Shown here: one piece after another, positions 1-8,810 of the stretch | Position numbering within the stretch: the stretch's first letter is position 1 | Layout: each line of letters begins with the position of its first letter | Assembly (NCBI RefSeq): GCF_020905345.1 | Contig: NZ_JAJJMO010000001.1 | Span: forward strand, 1,612,001 to 1,676,000 | Direction of reading: 5' to 3' | DNA from: Flavobacterium pisciphilum | GTDB lineage: Bacteria > Bacteroidota > Bacteroidia > Flavobacteriales > Flavobacteriaceae | DNA: 64,000 nucleotides | Notes under the pieces: model-generated | The model's input: the letters and a program-made list of their open reading frames with translations, nothing else | The model's database searches: none | What the model was told of the DNA's origin: nothing | Program-made: the position numbers and the translations under genes

Positions 1-215
1 GCACTCTCAGTTACAACTTCTTGTAAAGTAGCAGCCTTTCCTCCATCAAACTCACTTCTAGGAATAAATTTAACTTCATTATTTTCTCCTTGAACCAGCA
101 CCTTATCTGTTGATTCTCCTTCGTTTACGATATTTAACTTTAAAGTTTTATTTATTTTATATGTATCAGTTGATGATTGAAGTCCATCCGATTGCCTTTC
201 TGTAATCTCTTTCAT
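1..215 (-). CDS. tail-fibre-type protein, N-terminal part (runs off the left edge)
   Basis: The minus-strand frame opens with an ATG at 215 and stays open to the window edge (about 71 codons). It begins MKEITERQ and continues with a module of the form YKINKTLKLN...VLVQG...VKFIPRSEF. The next two genes carry the same module, so this is the third member of a tandem paralogue set. The short N-terminal stretch plus module probably attaches a variable fibre to the virion. This is inferred from position behind the collar and baseplate genes; the specificity part is not visible. Confidence 0.7.
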   Translation of the reverse strand, partial: MKEITERQSDGLQSSTDTYKINKTLKLNIVNEGESTDKVLVQGENNEVKFIPRSEFDGGKAATLQEVVTES

Positions 216-434
216 ATGTTCAAATTGTTTTTTAAATTAATGCGGATAATTATTCCTAGAAATATTATTTTATCATTGCTAACTAATACTTATATCAAAA
301 CATTCTACCAAAAAGTAATACCGAATGTTGGTGTATCTTTTAACTTATTATTATTCTATTGCAAGAATTAAAACTCATTGAAAAAAATGACACCAACTAT
401 AATTCAGCTTTCTTTTTTGAAATTAAAATCATAT

Positions 435-2321
435 TTATATAACTAAAACTGCTGTCTTAATCCAACCGTTAGCTATTTTCTCATAAATTACTTTTTCCGA
501 TGGTATATTTAGTGCCATAACTCTAAATCCTACTGTTGCTGCTGGATAAGTTGTATTTAAATCTGCAGATGTTAACAAAATAGTAGTTTGATTTACAACA
601 GTTCTTGAAGCTACATACGCTGCAATATCATTTGTAGTTGCAAGGGTTTGAGTTCCTCCTACCTCTATGTTTCCTGGTAATTGAAATGTATAGTTACTGG
701 TTAAATTATCTGCTTTAATTGTAGCCATCCCACCTATAGGATTAGTCTTTAAACTCAACCCACCGCTTGAAAGAGCATAACCTCCGTATCCAAATGATGA
801 AGATAAATTTCTAACTGGATATATTCCGTCCTCATCAAAAATATATCCTCCACCGTTAAATTCTAATCTTATGGAATTTCTTTTAAAAATCATATCATGA
901 TAAGGTCCTCCATCATAAAATTGGCTCCTAAGTTGAAAATGATGATCTTGACCTGTTGTAGTGCTAACTTTTCCTGTATTTAATACTTCTTGAAAAGTAG
1001 CAGCTGTTGGAGTCCCTCCAACTACAATATCACCAGTACCTATAATACTTTTTCCATTGATTGTTTTAAAAGATACTGCTGGAGCTTCTCCAACCACAAT
1101 ATCACCAGTACCTATAATACTTTTTCCATTGATTGTTTTAAAAGATACTGCTGGAGCTTCTCCAACCACAATATTACCAGTACCTACAATACTTTTTCCA
1201 TTGATTGTTTTAAAAGAATCTTCATAAGTAACAGCTCCACCTAATGGATTAAATCTAACTTGAGTTGTCTGATTTATAGGACCATCTACCATGAACGAAA
1301 CATTATGCCTTCCTTCAGAAAAAGCAAAATAAAAAGGATTTGCAATAAATCCACTATCTCCTTGTTGGGAATAAAAACTCCATTCATCACCATCTAATCC
1401 TATAGTATTGGTTCCATAATTTACAATTTCCTCCTCAATAGCAATACTTTTTTTATCAATTAATACTCTAGTTTCAATTTTATCTTGACCTGAAAAACTA
1501 GTTTCTAAAAGGCTTATGCGATCTTTATTAATTAATGTTTTATTCTCTATAGGACTAAGTCCTAAAGTACCAAACTCTGAAGTAGTACTAATTCTAGCTA
1601 AAGTTGGATCTGGTCCTGAATCTCTAAAACCAGTTTCCGAAAGACTAATACTATTTTTGTTGATGAGCATTTTAGTCTCAGTAACTCCAGAATCAGGAGC
1701 TCCAGGTTCTGAAATTGTAATATTCGCTTCAGTAATTGAGGCTTTACTATCATTAACTGTATTATTAAATACAACCTCTTTATCTGTTATGATAGCACCC
1801 GCAGCTGCAGCTTTATCTAAAGTAATATCTTGTGTCGTTGCTAAAGTATAATCACCCGCAAGAGCAGGAGCAGGTACATAAATATTTGAAGCCACTGTAG
1901 GCTCATTTATTTTTAATTCTGTTCTTATCGTTCCATCTGGATTACATTGCAAGATTTTTATCTTTCCATTTTCTGTAATATAACTTCCAACTGAAGTTGA
2001 AGTTAATGAAGCAATGGCAGCGCCCATAAGTACTCCATCTGTTTTTCCTACTATAAGAGTTCCTTTTTTTGATGCATCTACAGAATCTTCTACTGAAGCA
2101 ACTGCTGCACCATCCATATCAACAGCACTCTTGGTAACTACATCTTGAAAGCTCTGAGAACCGCCTCCAAACTCACTTCTAGGTACAAATTTTACTTCCT
2201 TATTTATGCCATGAACCAAAACATTATCTGTTGGTTCACCTTTGTTTACTGTATTTAACTGTAATGTTTTATTTATTTTATATGCATCGAACAAAGATTG
2301 CTCTTCTGTAATCTCTTTCAT
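435..2321 (-). CDS. phage tail fibre-type protein with 24-residue repeats
   Basis: 628 residues. It starts with the same N-terminal module as its neighbours (YKINKTLQLN, then PRSEF at about residue 50). Around residues 365-435 it holds almost three tandem copies of a 24-residue unit of the type SFKTINGKSIIGTGDIVVG, a motif common in Bacteroidetes phage fibre proteins. The C-terminal 200 residues are glycine- and aromatic-rich, as expected of a receptor-binding tip. There is no signal peptide. It lies at the distal end of the leftward late operon, after collar and baseplate genes. The role in host recognition is inferred from position and repeats; no enzymatic motif is seen. Confidence 0.7.
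   Translation of the reverse strand: MKEITEEQSLFDAYKINKTLQLNTVNKGEPTDNVLVHGINKEVKFVPRSEFGGGSQSFQDVVTKSAVDMDGAAVASVEDSVDASKKGTLIVGKTDGVLMGAAIASLTSTSVGSYITENGKIKILQCNPDGTIRTELKINEPTVASNIYVPAPALAGDYTLATTQDITLDKAAAAGAIITDKEVVFNNTVNDSKASITEANITISEPGAPDSGVTETKMLINKNSISLSETGFRDSGPDPTLARISTTSEFGTLGLSPIENKTLINKDRISLLETSFSGQDKIETRVLIDKKSIAIEEEIVNYGTNTIGLDGDEWSFYSQQGDSGFIANPFYFAFSEGRHNVSFMVDGPINQTTQVRFNPLGGAVTYEDSFKTINGKSIVGTGNIVVGEAPAVSFKTINGKSIIGTGDIVVGEAPAVSFKTINGKSIIGTGDIVVGGTPTAATFQEVLNTGKVSTTTGQDHHFQLRSQFYDGGPYHDMIFKRNSIRLEFNGGGYIFDEDGIYPVRNLSSSFGYGGYALSSGGLSLKTNPIGGMATIKADNLTSNYTFQLPGNIEVGGTQTLATTNDIAAYVASRTVVNQTTILLTSADLNTTYPAATVGFRVMALNIPSEKVIYEKIANGWIKTAVLVI
1019..1219 (-). repeat. 72-bp coding tandem repeat (about 2.8 copies)
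   Basis: Near-identical 72-bp units encode the 24-residue repeat FKTINGKSI(I/V)GTG(D/N)IVVG of the fibre gene. The two right-hand copies differ at only a few bases (atcaccagtacctataat versus attaccagtacctacaat), so the expansion is recent or kept alike by recombination. The same motif occurs once in the neighbouring 415-residue gene (near 3105-3150). Confidence 0.85.
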
Positions 2322-2390
2322 TTATTGAAATTGTTTGTAATTAATTCTGTAGTTATCTTGAAGTTTGTTTCTGTAAATTTTATTTTATAT

Positions 2391-3638
2391 TTAATAAACA
2401 ATCATTAATACTCCTGTTGATGTTCTATAAATATCTCCGCTGACAAGCCCTCCAGCTAGCGCATTGGAATTGTTGCTAAATTCTCGTGCCTTAATATTTA
2501 CCACTCCCGAATTCTTAACCACAAAGAGATTTTGACTGTTTTTATCTAAAATCTGTAAACCGTTACCTACACCTAGGTTCTCTATAAGCAAACTACTTTT
2601 TGCACTTGAATTATATATCCTTAAAGGAGTAGCTTGCCCATTAGCAGTGATATTTAAACCAATCCCAGCATAAGGCTTGATTATATTAATTGCATTTCCG
2701 TAGGTAAACGACGCCGTTGAAGGATTATCTTGTATCTGTAAACCAAATTGATAATTTCCATTATTCTCTACTAAAGCTCCAATATTATTATGATCCAATA
2801 TTAGAGATGACCCATTATCTCTTTTAATAACAGAGATGCCTGTTTTACCTGCAAAAAACGAATGCTTAACTAAAAAACCAATCTTATTTGTATAGTCTAC
2901 CATATTTAAACTATCCTTACTAATAACCGTTTTAGTAGAACCATCATTAAGTATAATTGTTTTATTAGCACTATTACCAGAAGTCAGTACTTCATTTAAG
3001 GTTGGTATAGTTGTACTAATAACATAAGGACTAGCATTTGCGCCTGTTCCTGTAACAGTAGTATTGGTTCCTGCAGTTACTTTCGTTTCAGAACCACCCA
3101 TAGTGATATTTCCAGTACCAACAATATTTTCACCATTGATTGTTTTAAAATCACTAGTTGTTGCCAATACATATATTCCAGTAGCTTTGGTATTATCCAA
3201 AACAAATCCAATGTTTCTATCACTGACTGTACTCACTTTGGCTTGAAAACTTATAGAATTAGATGTTCCTAATCCCGAATTAAGTCCCCAACCTTGTGGC
3301 GTATTTGCAAATTGTTGAGGACCTGAATATATTCCCCAACTATAAGCTCCTAATAAGTCAGGATCATTTATCGAAAACAGAGATAAATTTGGATTAGAAA
3401 TATCATCAACCCAAGTTCTTCCTTTATCCATTGTTTGTTGTAAAGTCTGAGAACCAGCTCCAAACTTACTTCTAGGAATATATTTTACAATTTTATCAGC
3501 ACCTCTCACGAGTACGCTATCCGATTTAGTTCCTTCATTAACGGTATTTAACTGCAATGGTTTTTCTATCGAATACGTTTTTTGTGCAGTACTGGTTAAT
3601 GATACTATTAACAATAAAAACAAAAATATTTTTTTCAT
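2391..3638 (-). CDS. fibre-type protein with an N-terminal signal peptide
   Basis: 415 residues. It opens with a textbook Sec signal (MKK, a run of Leu/Phe/Ile, then a STAQK cleavage site at about residue 19) and goes straight into the shared module (IEKPLQLNTVN...VLVRG...YIPRSKF). One FKTINGENIVGTGNI motif lies near residue 165-180. Virion proteins normally lack export signals, so this copy may be host-derived, exported during lysogeny (for example as a surface or exclusion protein), or a fibre gene fused to a host leader. It sits between the 628-residue fibre and a small tail protein in the same operon. Confidence 0.65.
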   Translation of the reverse strand: MKKIFLFLLLIVSLTSTAQKTYSIEKPLQLNTVNEGTKSDSVLVRGADKIVKYIPRSKFGAGSQTLQQTMDKGRTWVDDISNPNLSLFSINDPDLLGAYSWGIYSGPQQFANTPQGWGLNSGLGTSNSISFQAKVSTVSDRNIGFVLDNTKATGIYVLATTSDFKTINGENIVGTGNITMGGSETKVTAGTNTTVTGTGANASPYVISTTIPTLNEVLTSGNSANKTIILNDGSTKTVISKDSLNMVDYTNKIGFLVKHSFFAGKTGISVIKRDNGSSLILDHNNIGALVENNGNYQFGLQIQDNPSTASFTYGNAINIIKPYAGIGLNITANGQATPLRIYNSSAKSSLLIENLGVGNGLQILDKNSQNLFVVKNSGVVNIKAREFSNNSNALAGGLVSGDIYRTSTGVLMIVY

Positions 3639-3647
3639 CTTTTTAAA

Positions 3648-4127
3648 TTAAATTATTGTGTACACATCAAAACTTTCTATCTGAGTAATATCTCCCCCCA
3701 AATAATTTCCAGTTATCCAACTTGCATCAACATATCCAATGACCATATCTTTTGCCTCTAGTAAATAAGCATTTGCAGGATTAGAGTTATCAGGATGCTT
3801 AAAAACAAAGAGTTTACCTGTTGGAACGAAACCCATTTTTCCAAATAGATCAGCATGCGCATTGAGGTCCGTTTTATGTTCCTCAAATAAGGACTTATCT
3901 AATTTTCCTTTAAACAAATTTTCATGTGCTAGAGCATCTCCTATATGGGTATCAAACTGTGACTTCTCAGCTTTAGCGTTTAGTGTTGTCGACAAGTTTG
4001 CAATACTACTTTGTGGTATTTGCTCATCTTTGTGCCAAAATGATTGCCATGATGCCCAAAATTGGGCTTGTGTAGGTTTTAAACCTGTTTTAAACCAGCT
4101 TAAAATGGTATTTATATCTGTTGCCAT
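3648..4127 (-). CDS. small phage tail/fibre-associated protein
   Basis: 159 residues with no export signal. The N-terminus (DINTILSWFKTG, FWASWQSFWHKD) is rich in aromatic residues, followed by a helical stretch (residues 40-90) and a beta-rich end. Proteins of this type recur beside fibre genes in Bacteroidetes phages; I cannot name a family. It ends 10 bp before the signal-peptide fibre gene. A decayed duplicate of its 5' end lies directly upstream (4188-4293), so the locus has undergone duplication. Confidence 0.6.
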   Translation of the reverse strand: MATDINTILSWFKTGLKPTQAQFWASWQSFWHKDEQIPQSSIANLSTTLNAKAEKSQFDTHIGDALAHENLFKGKLDKSLFEEHKTDLNAHADLFGKMGFVPTGKLFVFKHPDNSNPANAYLLEAKDMVIGYVDASWITGNYLGGDITQIESFDVYTII

Positions 4128-4187
4128 ATTGTTTTTATACTATTAAATATTTTTTTTGTGAGTATTATTATCAGATGATATTTGTAA

Positions 4188-4293
4188 TACTGAGGTATTT
4201 GTTCTTCTTTATTTCAAAATGATTTCGAAGATGCCTAGAATTGTTCTTATATAAGTTTTAAATCAACTTAAGATGACATCTATAACTATTCAT
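4188..4293 (-). pseudogene. decayed duplicate of the 5' end of the neighbouring 159-codon gene
   Basis: Read on the minus strand, this stretch aligns with the first ~115 bases of the gene at 3648-4127: matching blocks around ggtatttg, caaaatgatt, gatgcc and aaattg, with a ~12-base deletion and many substitutions. The copy starts with an ATG that overlaps the stop of the upstream collar gene (TAATG), as a real operon member would. It reaches an in-frame TGA/TAA within about a dozen codons and is clearly dead. Confidence 0.7.
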
Positions 4294-5102
4294 TACCCGA
4301 TATATTCAATAAATAAGACTACTCTGTATGGATTCATGATTGAGAAAGGAATACCGCTTCCTGCAGTGGATGTATATCTACTCATTTCATGACCTCCATT
4401 ATCATTATCTGATCGATTTGAACCGTATTTATTAGGTACAGCAACAGTTCCTCCGTTTTCTGAATAAAAAATATCCATATATGGATGGCTGTGCGCTGGC
4501 ATTTCACTTTCATAAAGTTGCTTGCTTTTAGCACCTCCAATTTTCCCCATAGTATTAAACTCAGTTTGAAAAGCATCAAAACCAATAGGCATACGTCCGC
4601 GCCAATTAATTACTTCTGCCCATCCAACGGGTATTTGATTTGCTGGTTTATTCCATAAAACCATCCCACCGCCTGATTGAAAAACAGCATTTTTCTTTTC
4701 AAGAATTTCAAGTCGAGATACTAAATCGGTAGGGATTGTTTTTGTCTCGATTGGCTTCTTAAAATTTGCCCACGGCCATGATGTAGCTGCAGTACCAAAA
4801 GTTGCGTAGCGGATAGTATATACATTTTTTAAAAAACCATCTTGGAATTCCTTATTGACTGGTTCTTCTATAATAATAACATTTGCTGCAACGTATCCTC
4901 CTTTAAAGCTTATAACCTCATTATTAATTACAACAACTCCATCTGATACGCTAGAACCTGTAGTGATACATCCTGAAAGTATAGATAAGTTTCCTGCTAT
5001 ATTACCCAAATGATTAAAAATTTCATAAGCTGTTTGTAACTCTTGAAGTCTTTCTGTTTTTAGTGGAAAACCACCTGTCTGATTAAAATTTGTTTTATTC
5101 AT
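4293..5102 (-). CDS. phage tail collar-domain protein
   Basis: 269 residues. The C-terminal half has the collar-domain layout seen in phage fibre/collar and MdpB-like proteins: VLWNKPANQIPVGWAE, RGRMPIGFD, a GG-turn, EMPAHSH, and the closing NPYRVVLFIEYI. The N-terminal ~110 residues form the phage-specific attachment part. It overlaps by one base the upstream gene (start codon at 5102) and is co-transcribed with the baseplate genes. In the virion it should sit at the fibre base or baseplate periphery. The family assignment is good; the exact position in the tail is inferred. Confidence 0.8.
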   Translation of the reverse strand: MNKTNFNQTGGFPLKTERLQELQTAYEIFNHLGNIAGNLSILSGCITTGSSVSDGVVVINNEVISFKGGYVAANVIIIEEPVNKEFQDGFLKNVYTIRYATFGTAATSWPWANFKKPIETKTIPTDLVSRLEILEKKNAVFQSGGGMVLWNKPANQIPVGWAEVINWRGRMPIGFDAFQTEFNTMGKIGGAKSKQLYESEMPAHSHPYMDIFYSENGGTVAVPNKYGSNRSDNDNGGHEMSRYTSTAGSGIPFSIMNPYRVVLFIEYIG

Positions 5103-5587
5103 TACTTTCTAATTACTTTACTGCGTATACCGCCTGCTTTATAAAATTTTACATGAGCTTCTATGCTCTCTAATCGTGCTTCGTAGATTTCTGATGGGAC
5201 TGAAACTATAAAGTCTAATCCTGTATCTGCTGTTTCTACTTCTGTTCTGAGCCAAATTGTCTCAGATATATTATCATCTGGGAATACATATTTTTCAAAG
5301 CCTTCCCCATTTGTATATACATAAATTGTCTCATACAAACTGCCTGTCCCTATTAGAATTCTCTCGCCTCTTTCATCAAATTTAGCATTCAATGATTTTC
5401 TAAGATGACAAACTTGCCCTGTATGATAGAGTCTGAATATATTTTCATTTCGTACTATAATCCAATCATCATAGAGTGTAATTATAGGTTTCATTAATAC
5501 CTGAACAAAAGCTATAAAAGCTGGCTTTCGTAAGAAAGTGGGTAATAACTGTATTACCAACACATTAAAATTTACTTTATACCACAT
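5102..5587 (-). CDS. baseplate-associated protein of unknown fold (gp48/tail I position)
   Basis: 161 residues directly after the J/gp47-like gene, overlapping it by 11 bases. This is where Mu gp48 or P2 gpI lies, linking baseplate wedge to fibres. The first 35 residues are strongly hydrophobic and aromatic (MWYKVNFNVLVIQLLP), the rest is mixed alpha/beta. I recognise no conserved motif, so the role rests on gene order only. Confidence 0.55.
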   Translation of the reverse strand: MWYKVNFNVLVIQLLPTFLRKPAFIAFVQVLMKPIITLYDDWIIVRNENIFRLYHTGQVCHLRKSLNAKFDERGERILIGTGSLYETIYVYTNGEGFEKYVFPDDNISETIWLRTEVETADTGLDFIVSVPSEIYEARLESIEAHVKFYKAGGIRSKVIRK

Positions 5588-6446
5588 ATTCTACCCCTTT
5601 AAAATCAGTAATTTTAAAATAACCACTAAAAGGTATTGTCGAAATAAAAATATTAAGTGGTTTGCCATAATCACCAGTCTCTGGATTAATCCAGGCACTT
5701 GTTGCACCGACAACTGTTGCATCTAGAACTCCTTCAACAGATTGTAATTTATCTACCAAAGCAGATAAACGTAAATCACCATCAAATGGAAGCTCTTTCA
5801 TAAATTCCTGAATTGCAATTATAACAGGGTATTCTCCATCTTTAATTCTCATTCCTGTACTATTCAAGAGCATAGCATCTCGTTTAATTTGGATCGACAA
5901 AGTCAAAAGATCTGGTTTATAATTTAATACAGAAACCTTAACACCCGCTACCTTTATTTCGTTTATATAAGTTTCAAAAGCTTCTTTCTCACTTTCACTT
6001 ATAGGAGCTAAAACACCATCTCCATCTTCTCCTGCAATTTTTATAATCACACGACTACTCTCAGGAGATTCATTTACTGCAGCATATTTTACAATCTTTG
6101 ATGCTTCAATTTTTGATACTCCAATTTCATTTCCATTCTTATCTCTATTATCAAAATAATCTTCGTCTTTCACTAAATCAAAGCCTTTTTGAAAACGCAA
6201 AGCCATAGTACGATACCAAGGCAAAGTCCCAGATTTTTGGTTAGCGAGTTTTTCATCAACCTCTTTTTTATGTTGATCAAAGAAAACTTCCAACATCCAT
6301 ATAGCTGTGGCTACAATAAAAGTGAACAATCTAGCTATAGATGTTTTGCTAGTCGATGTTATTGATGTGAGTTGTCCTGAAAGAATTTGGTTTGCTTTAA
6401 TGGCCTCAACCATTCTTACTTGTATTTCTGATATACTTCTTGCCAT
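5577..6446 (-). CDS. baseplate wedge protein, gp47/J-like
   Basis: 289 residues. It has the Bacteroidetes J-like N-terminus (SISEIQVRMVEAI) and a hydrophobic helix around residues 38-52. The segment PWYRTMALRFQKG is typical of baseplate J-like proteins in these phages. The central part (LLTLSIQIKRD and similar strands) matches the repeated strand-rich J domain. It is shorter than Mu gp47, as usual for the Bacteroidetes type. It follows the LysM/gpX-like gene and precedes a small wedge gene. Expected role: wedge unit of the contractile-tail baseplate. Confidence 0.75.
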   Translation of the reverse strand: MARSISEIQVRMVEAIKANQILSGQLTSITSTSKTSIARLFTFIVATAIWMLEVFFDQHKKEVDEKLANQKSGTLPWYRTMALRFQKGFDLVKDEDYFDNRDKNGNEIGVSKIEASKIVKYAAVNESPESSRVIIKIAGEDGDGVLAPISESEKEAFETYINEIKVAGVKVSVLNYKPDLLTLSIQIKRDAMLLNSTGMRIKDGEYPVIIAIQEFMKELPFDGDLRLSALVDKLQSVEGVLDATVVGATSAWINPETGDYGKPLNIFISTIPFSGYFKITDFKGVEYVV

Positions 6447-6450
6447 TTTT

Positions 6451-6741
6451 TTATCTTACTATAAATGTTTCTTCTATTATCATTTCGCCAATACCTTCGT
6501 CATTTGCAGAAATTGGTCCAGCATAATTGAAAGCTGGAACATGTTTCTTATTGGTGTAGAAACCAACAATGTCTGAGTCCTTCCTAATATCTACCGGAAT
6601 CTCCAAAATCTTTTTAGGCTGTAAATCTTGGGTTATACTAGAATCGTTTGCAATAGCCATTGCAACAAGACTTTCGATTGTACCACAGTGATGTAGGGTA
6701 AAATCTATTAACGATTGGTTATGTAATACTGTTTCTTGCAT
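6451..6741 (-). CDS. LysM/gpX-like small tail protein
   Basis: 96 residues. The centre has a LysM-like layout: GTIESLVAMAIANDSSIT followed by LQPKKILEIP, resembling the short gpX/LysM tail proteins that bind the hub and spike. It overlaps the upstream coiled-coil gene by 23 bases and lies 4 bases before the J-like gene. It probably tethers the spike or hub. Family assignment by pattern only. Confidence 0.55.
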   Translation of the reverse strand: MQETVLHNQSLIDFTLHHCGTIESLVAMAIANDSSITQDLQPKKILEIPVDIRKDSDIVGFYTNKKHVPAFNYAGPISANDEGIGEMIIEETFIVR

Positions 6742-7105
6742 TGGTACGTAATGTTCTATTTTCTTTTTTTAATTCGGTAATCTCTTGTTGCTGCAACTTA
6801 ATTTTCCGATCCTTTAGCTTGAGTTCTTCCTCCAGGAGTAAAACTTTTCTATTCATCATCTCTTCAAACTCTTTGTACCGAGTTTCATATCGGCTTTTTA
6901 AGTCATCTAGAATTTCTTTATAATGTCCAGATAGTTTAATATCGTTTTCAATAGCAGTAGTATCAGCATATTGTCTGGCTTGCAAAACCTCAACCTTTAA
7001 CTTTTCTACTTCTTGTTTATACTTGCTTTTGGCAAATAAAAAAGTAAAATAACCAGTACCTCCAGCAGTTATTAACCCGGTTAATGCAATTGTGAGCTCA
7101 TTCAT
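6719..7105 (-). CDS. membrane-anchored coiled-coil phage protein
   Basis: 128 residues. Residues 5-25 form one transmembrane or signal-anchor helix (TIALTGLITAGGTGYFTFLFA). The rest is one long charged coiled coil (KSKYKQEVEKLKVEVLQ to LKKENRTL). This architecture fits a holin-associated or inner-membrane spanin-like protein, though it lies inside the baseplate cluster rather than beside the amidase. Function not recognised. Confidence 0.6.
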   Translation of the reverse strand: MNELTIALTGLITAGGTGYFTFLFAKSKYKQEVEKLKVEVLQARQYADTTAIENDIKLSGHYKEILDDLKSRYETRYKEFEEMMNRKVLLLEEELKLKDRKIKLQQQEITELKKENRTLRTNARNSIT

Positions 7106-7107
7106 TA

Positions 7108-7323
7108 TTAACTTATCGTGTGATTTATTGTTCCTGTAACTGGTCCATTTGGAGCAGCAAGTCCTGCTATATATTCGATTTTTGCATTCTTAATCTCCTC
7201 AACAATTGCATTGGCCAACTTTGATGAAATTCTGTCTAAACTAGCATTATGATCTACTTCTTCGTTTTGCTCAGCTTCAAATGCTGCACGAATTTTACTT
7301 TTTAATCTATCTGCACTTAACAT
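7108..7323 (-). CDS. small hypothetical phage protein
   Basis: 71 residues. A charged N-terminal helical part (RLKSKIRAAFEAEQ) is followed by a Gly/Pro/Thr-rich tail (APNGPVTGTINHT). It shares one base with the spike gene before it. It is regular in coding quality and tightly packed in the operon, so it is very likely real. Possibly a spike-tip or wedge accessory. No family recognised. Confidence 0.55.
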   Translation of the reverse strand: MLSADRLKSKIRAAFEAEQNEEVDHNASLDRISSKLANAIVEEIKNAKIEYIAGLAAPNGPVTGTINHTIS

Positions 7324-7814
7324 TATTTATCTTTTAAAAATTGATTAAATCTATCTTCAAGGGCTGTAAAATCGGCTAGATTTATTAAATTTATTGTTGG
7401 TCCATTATTCGTTGTGAATTTTAAACTCTTAATTGCTTTTATCAAATCAGCCATCAATTTCTTTAAGTTTTCATTTTCTTTTTTTAATAAAAACCCATCT
7501 TTATCAACCTGAAATTGAACCTTATCAATTACAAGACTCAGACTTTCTATTTCTGAATACACTTCAATATACAATCGATGTAAATCTTCATTAATCGGAC
7601 TTACGATAACTGAACTTTTTTCTTTTGGAAACAAATAAAATTTTTGATTACTCTCATTTATTATCGAAGCCAATTGCACATCTGAATACTCTAGCTTCCC
7701 ATCCGAAATTTTACATGTCCCTTTTTCTTTATCAACAGAAATAACATGTGCAATGAAGGTATCTACATCCCGTTGTTTTATTTTTCTAAAAGCGTCCTGC
7801 AGGTCTTTTTCCAT
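7323..7814 (-). CDS. baseplate spike/gpV-like protein
   Basis: 163 residues. The N-terminal ~90 residues look like the OB-fold of gpV/gp45 spike proteins (VISVDKEKGTCKISDG, then strands with PKEKSSVIVSPI). The C-terminal part (KENENLKKLMADLIKAI) is helical rather than a repetitive needle. It follows the gpD-like hub gene, which is the usual hub-then-spike order. Expected to form the membrane-piercing tip of the contractile tail. Confidence 0.6.
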   Translation of the reverse strand: MEKDLQDAFRKIKQRDVDTFIAHVISVDKEKGTCKISDGKLEYSDVQLASIINESNQKFYLFPKEKSSVIVSPINEDLHRLYIEVYSEIESLSLVIDKVQFQVDKDGFLLKKENENLKKLMADLIKAIKSLKFTTNNGPTINLINLADFTALEDRFNQFLKDK

Positions 7815-8809
7815 TATAATTTATTTCTTATACTTACTTTTCTTCTTGCTCCGCTCATCCCAAAAGTGGTTACTACTTTATTAATAAAATAGCTTCCTTC
7901 TCTATCTGTGTGCTCTTTATCTACTAAAACCGCTTTCATACCTCGTGTAGCATAAGGAATTAAAAAACTAGTTACGTCACCGTTGTAACCATCAAATCGT
8001 AATTTTTCAAGCTCTACTTTTACTAGTTCTTTTAATTGTGCTTTATCTGAGACTGTCGAAGTATTGTAGGTTCTTTGTTCACCATCTTTATCTCCGTCTT
8101 CAACAATAGTTCGTTCATTAGTTTTGGGATCGATATAGGTATATTTTACCATAATCTTTCGATCCTCTTTGGCTTTATATTCAAGATTATTTTCAACCAA
8201 ATTGTAGTTTAAATCATAAGCAGCTACTTGACCAATATTGGTTAGCTCTTGTAAGCCGCAATGCAACTTGCCATCATCAGTTATAAAAGAGGTGAAACCA
8301 AAGTCTTTTTTTAACTTTTCTAGTGCTTGTGCTCCATTCTCATTGATAATCCATTTCTCTAATTCAAAATCAAGAACAGGTTCATTAAGTACTATATTTG
8401 TCCCTTCTATAATTTTATTTAAAACAGCTTCAAGTTTAACTTTCTCTTTCCAACTCGCGCTTATATTCTTTCTTCTTAGCATCCACATGGCATCTTCGCA
8501 ATGAATTTCGAGAGGTATTTTGGGACTAATTTTTTTTATATATCCTACAAATTCCACGTTAGAAATTTTCCCTTCATAACCTAAAGTGATTGTTACCTTG
8601 TCTCCAACTTGCAATGCTTTTTCGGTAAACTTTTGTGTACCATTTTGTTTTATTTTAAATTGAGTTGGCAATTTTATAACTGCAGTATCACTCAGTTCAT
8701 CAACAGACTTGGTTATTTCGATTTCATGAATAGCATTAAAAGCATAACTAGATTCTTCTGCACCATCCTTAATTCGAGCAAACACAACTTTACTTTCAAG
8801 TAGAAACAT
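7814..8809 (-). CDS. tail hub protein, gpD/gp44-like (late control D)
   Basis: 331 residues. The order of parts fits the gpD/VgrG-hub fold: a strand-rich N-terminus (HEIEITKSVDELSDTAVIKLP), VGDKVTITLGYEG, EFVGYIKKISPKIPLEIHCEDAMW, and a conserved C-terminal segment (LRFDGYNGDVTSF...DREGSYFINKV). It lies between the DUF6046 protein and the spike gene. It connects tail tube and spike at the centre of the baseplate. Confidence 0.75.
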   Translation of the reverse strand: MFLLESKVVFARIKDGAEESSYAFNAIHEIEITKSVDELSDTAVIKLPTQFKIKQNGTQKFTEKALQVGDKVTITLGYEGKISNVEFVGYIKKISPKIPLEIHCEDAMWMLRRKNISASWKEKVKLEAVLNKIIEGTNIVLNEPVLDFELEKWIINENGAQALEKLKKDFGFTSFITDDGKLHCGLQELTNIGQVAAYDLNYNLVENNLEYKAKEDRKIMVKYTYIDPKTNERTIVEDGDKDGEQRTYNTSTVSDKAQLKELVKVELEKLRFDGYNGDVTSFLIPYATRGMKAVLVDKEHTDREGSYFINKVVTTFGMSGARRKVSIRNKL

Positions 8810-8810
8810 T

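Noticed and set aside
177..371. Plus-strand 64-codon frame near the left edge
   Set aside because: Overlaps the start of the fibre gene on the other strand; composition not protein-like.
1019..1219. Possible CRISPR-like array
   Set aside because: Repeats are directly adjacent, 72 bp, in coding frame with no spacers and no cas genes.
990..1244. Plus-strand frame with repeated NITSTYNTFSIDCFKR units
   Set aside because: It is the antisense shadow of the 72-bp repeats in the fibre gene; no operon context or start signal.
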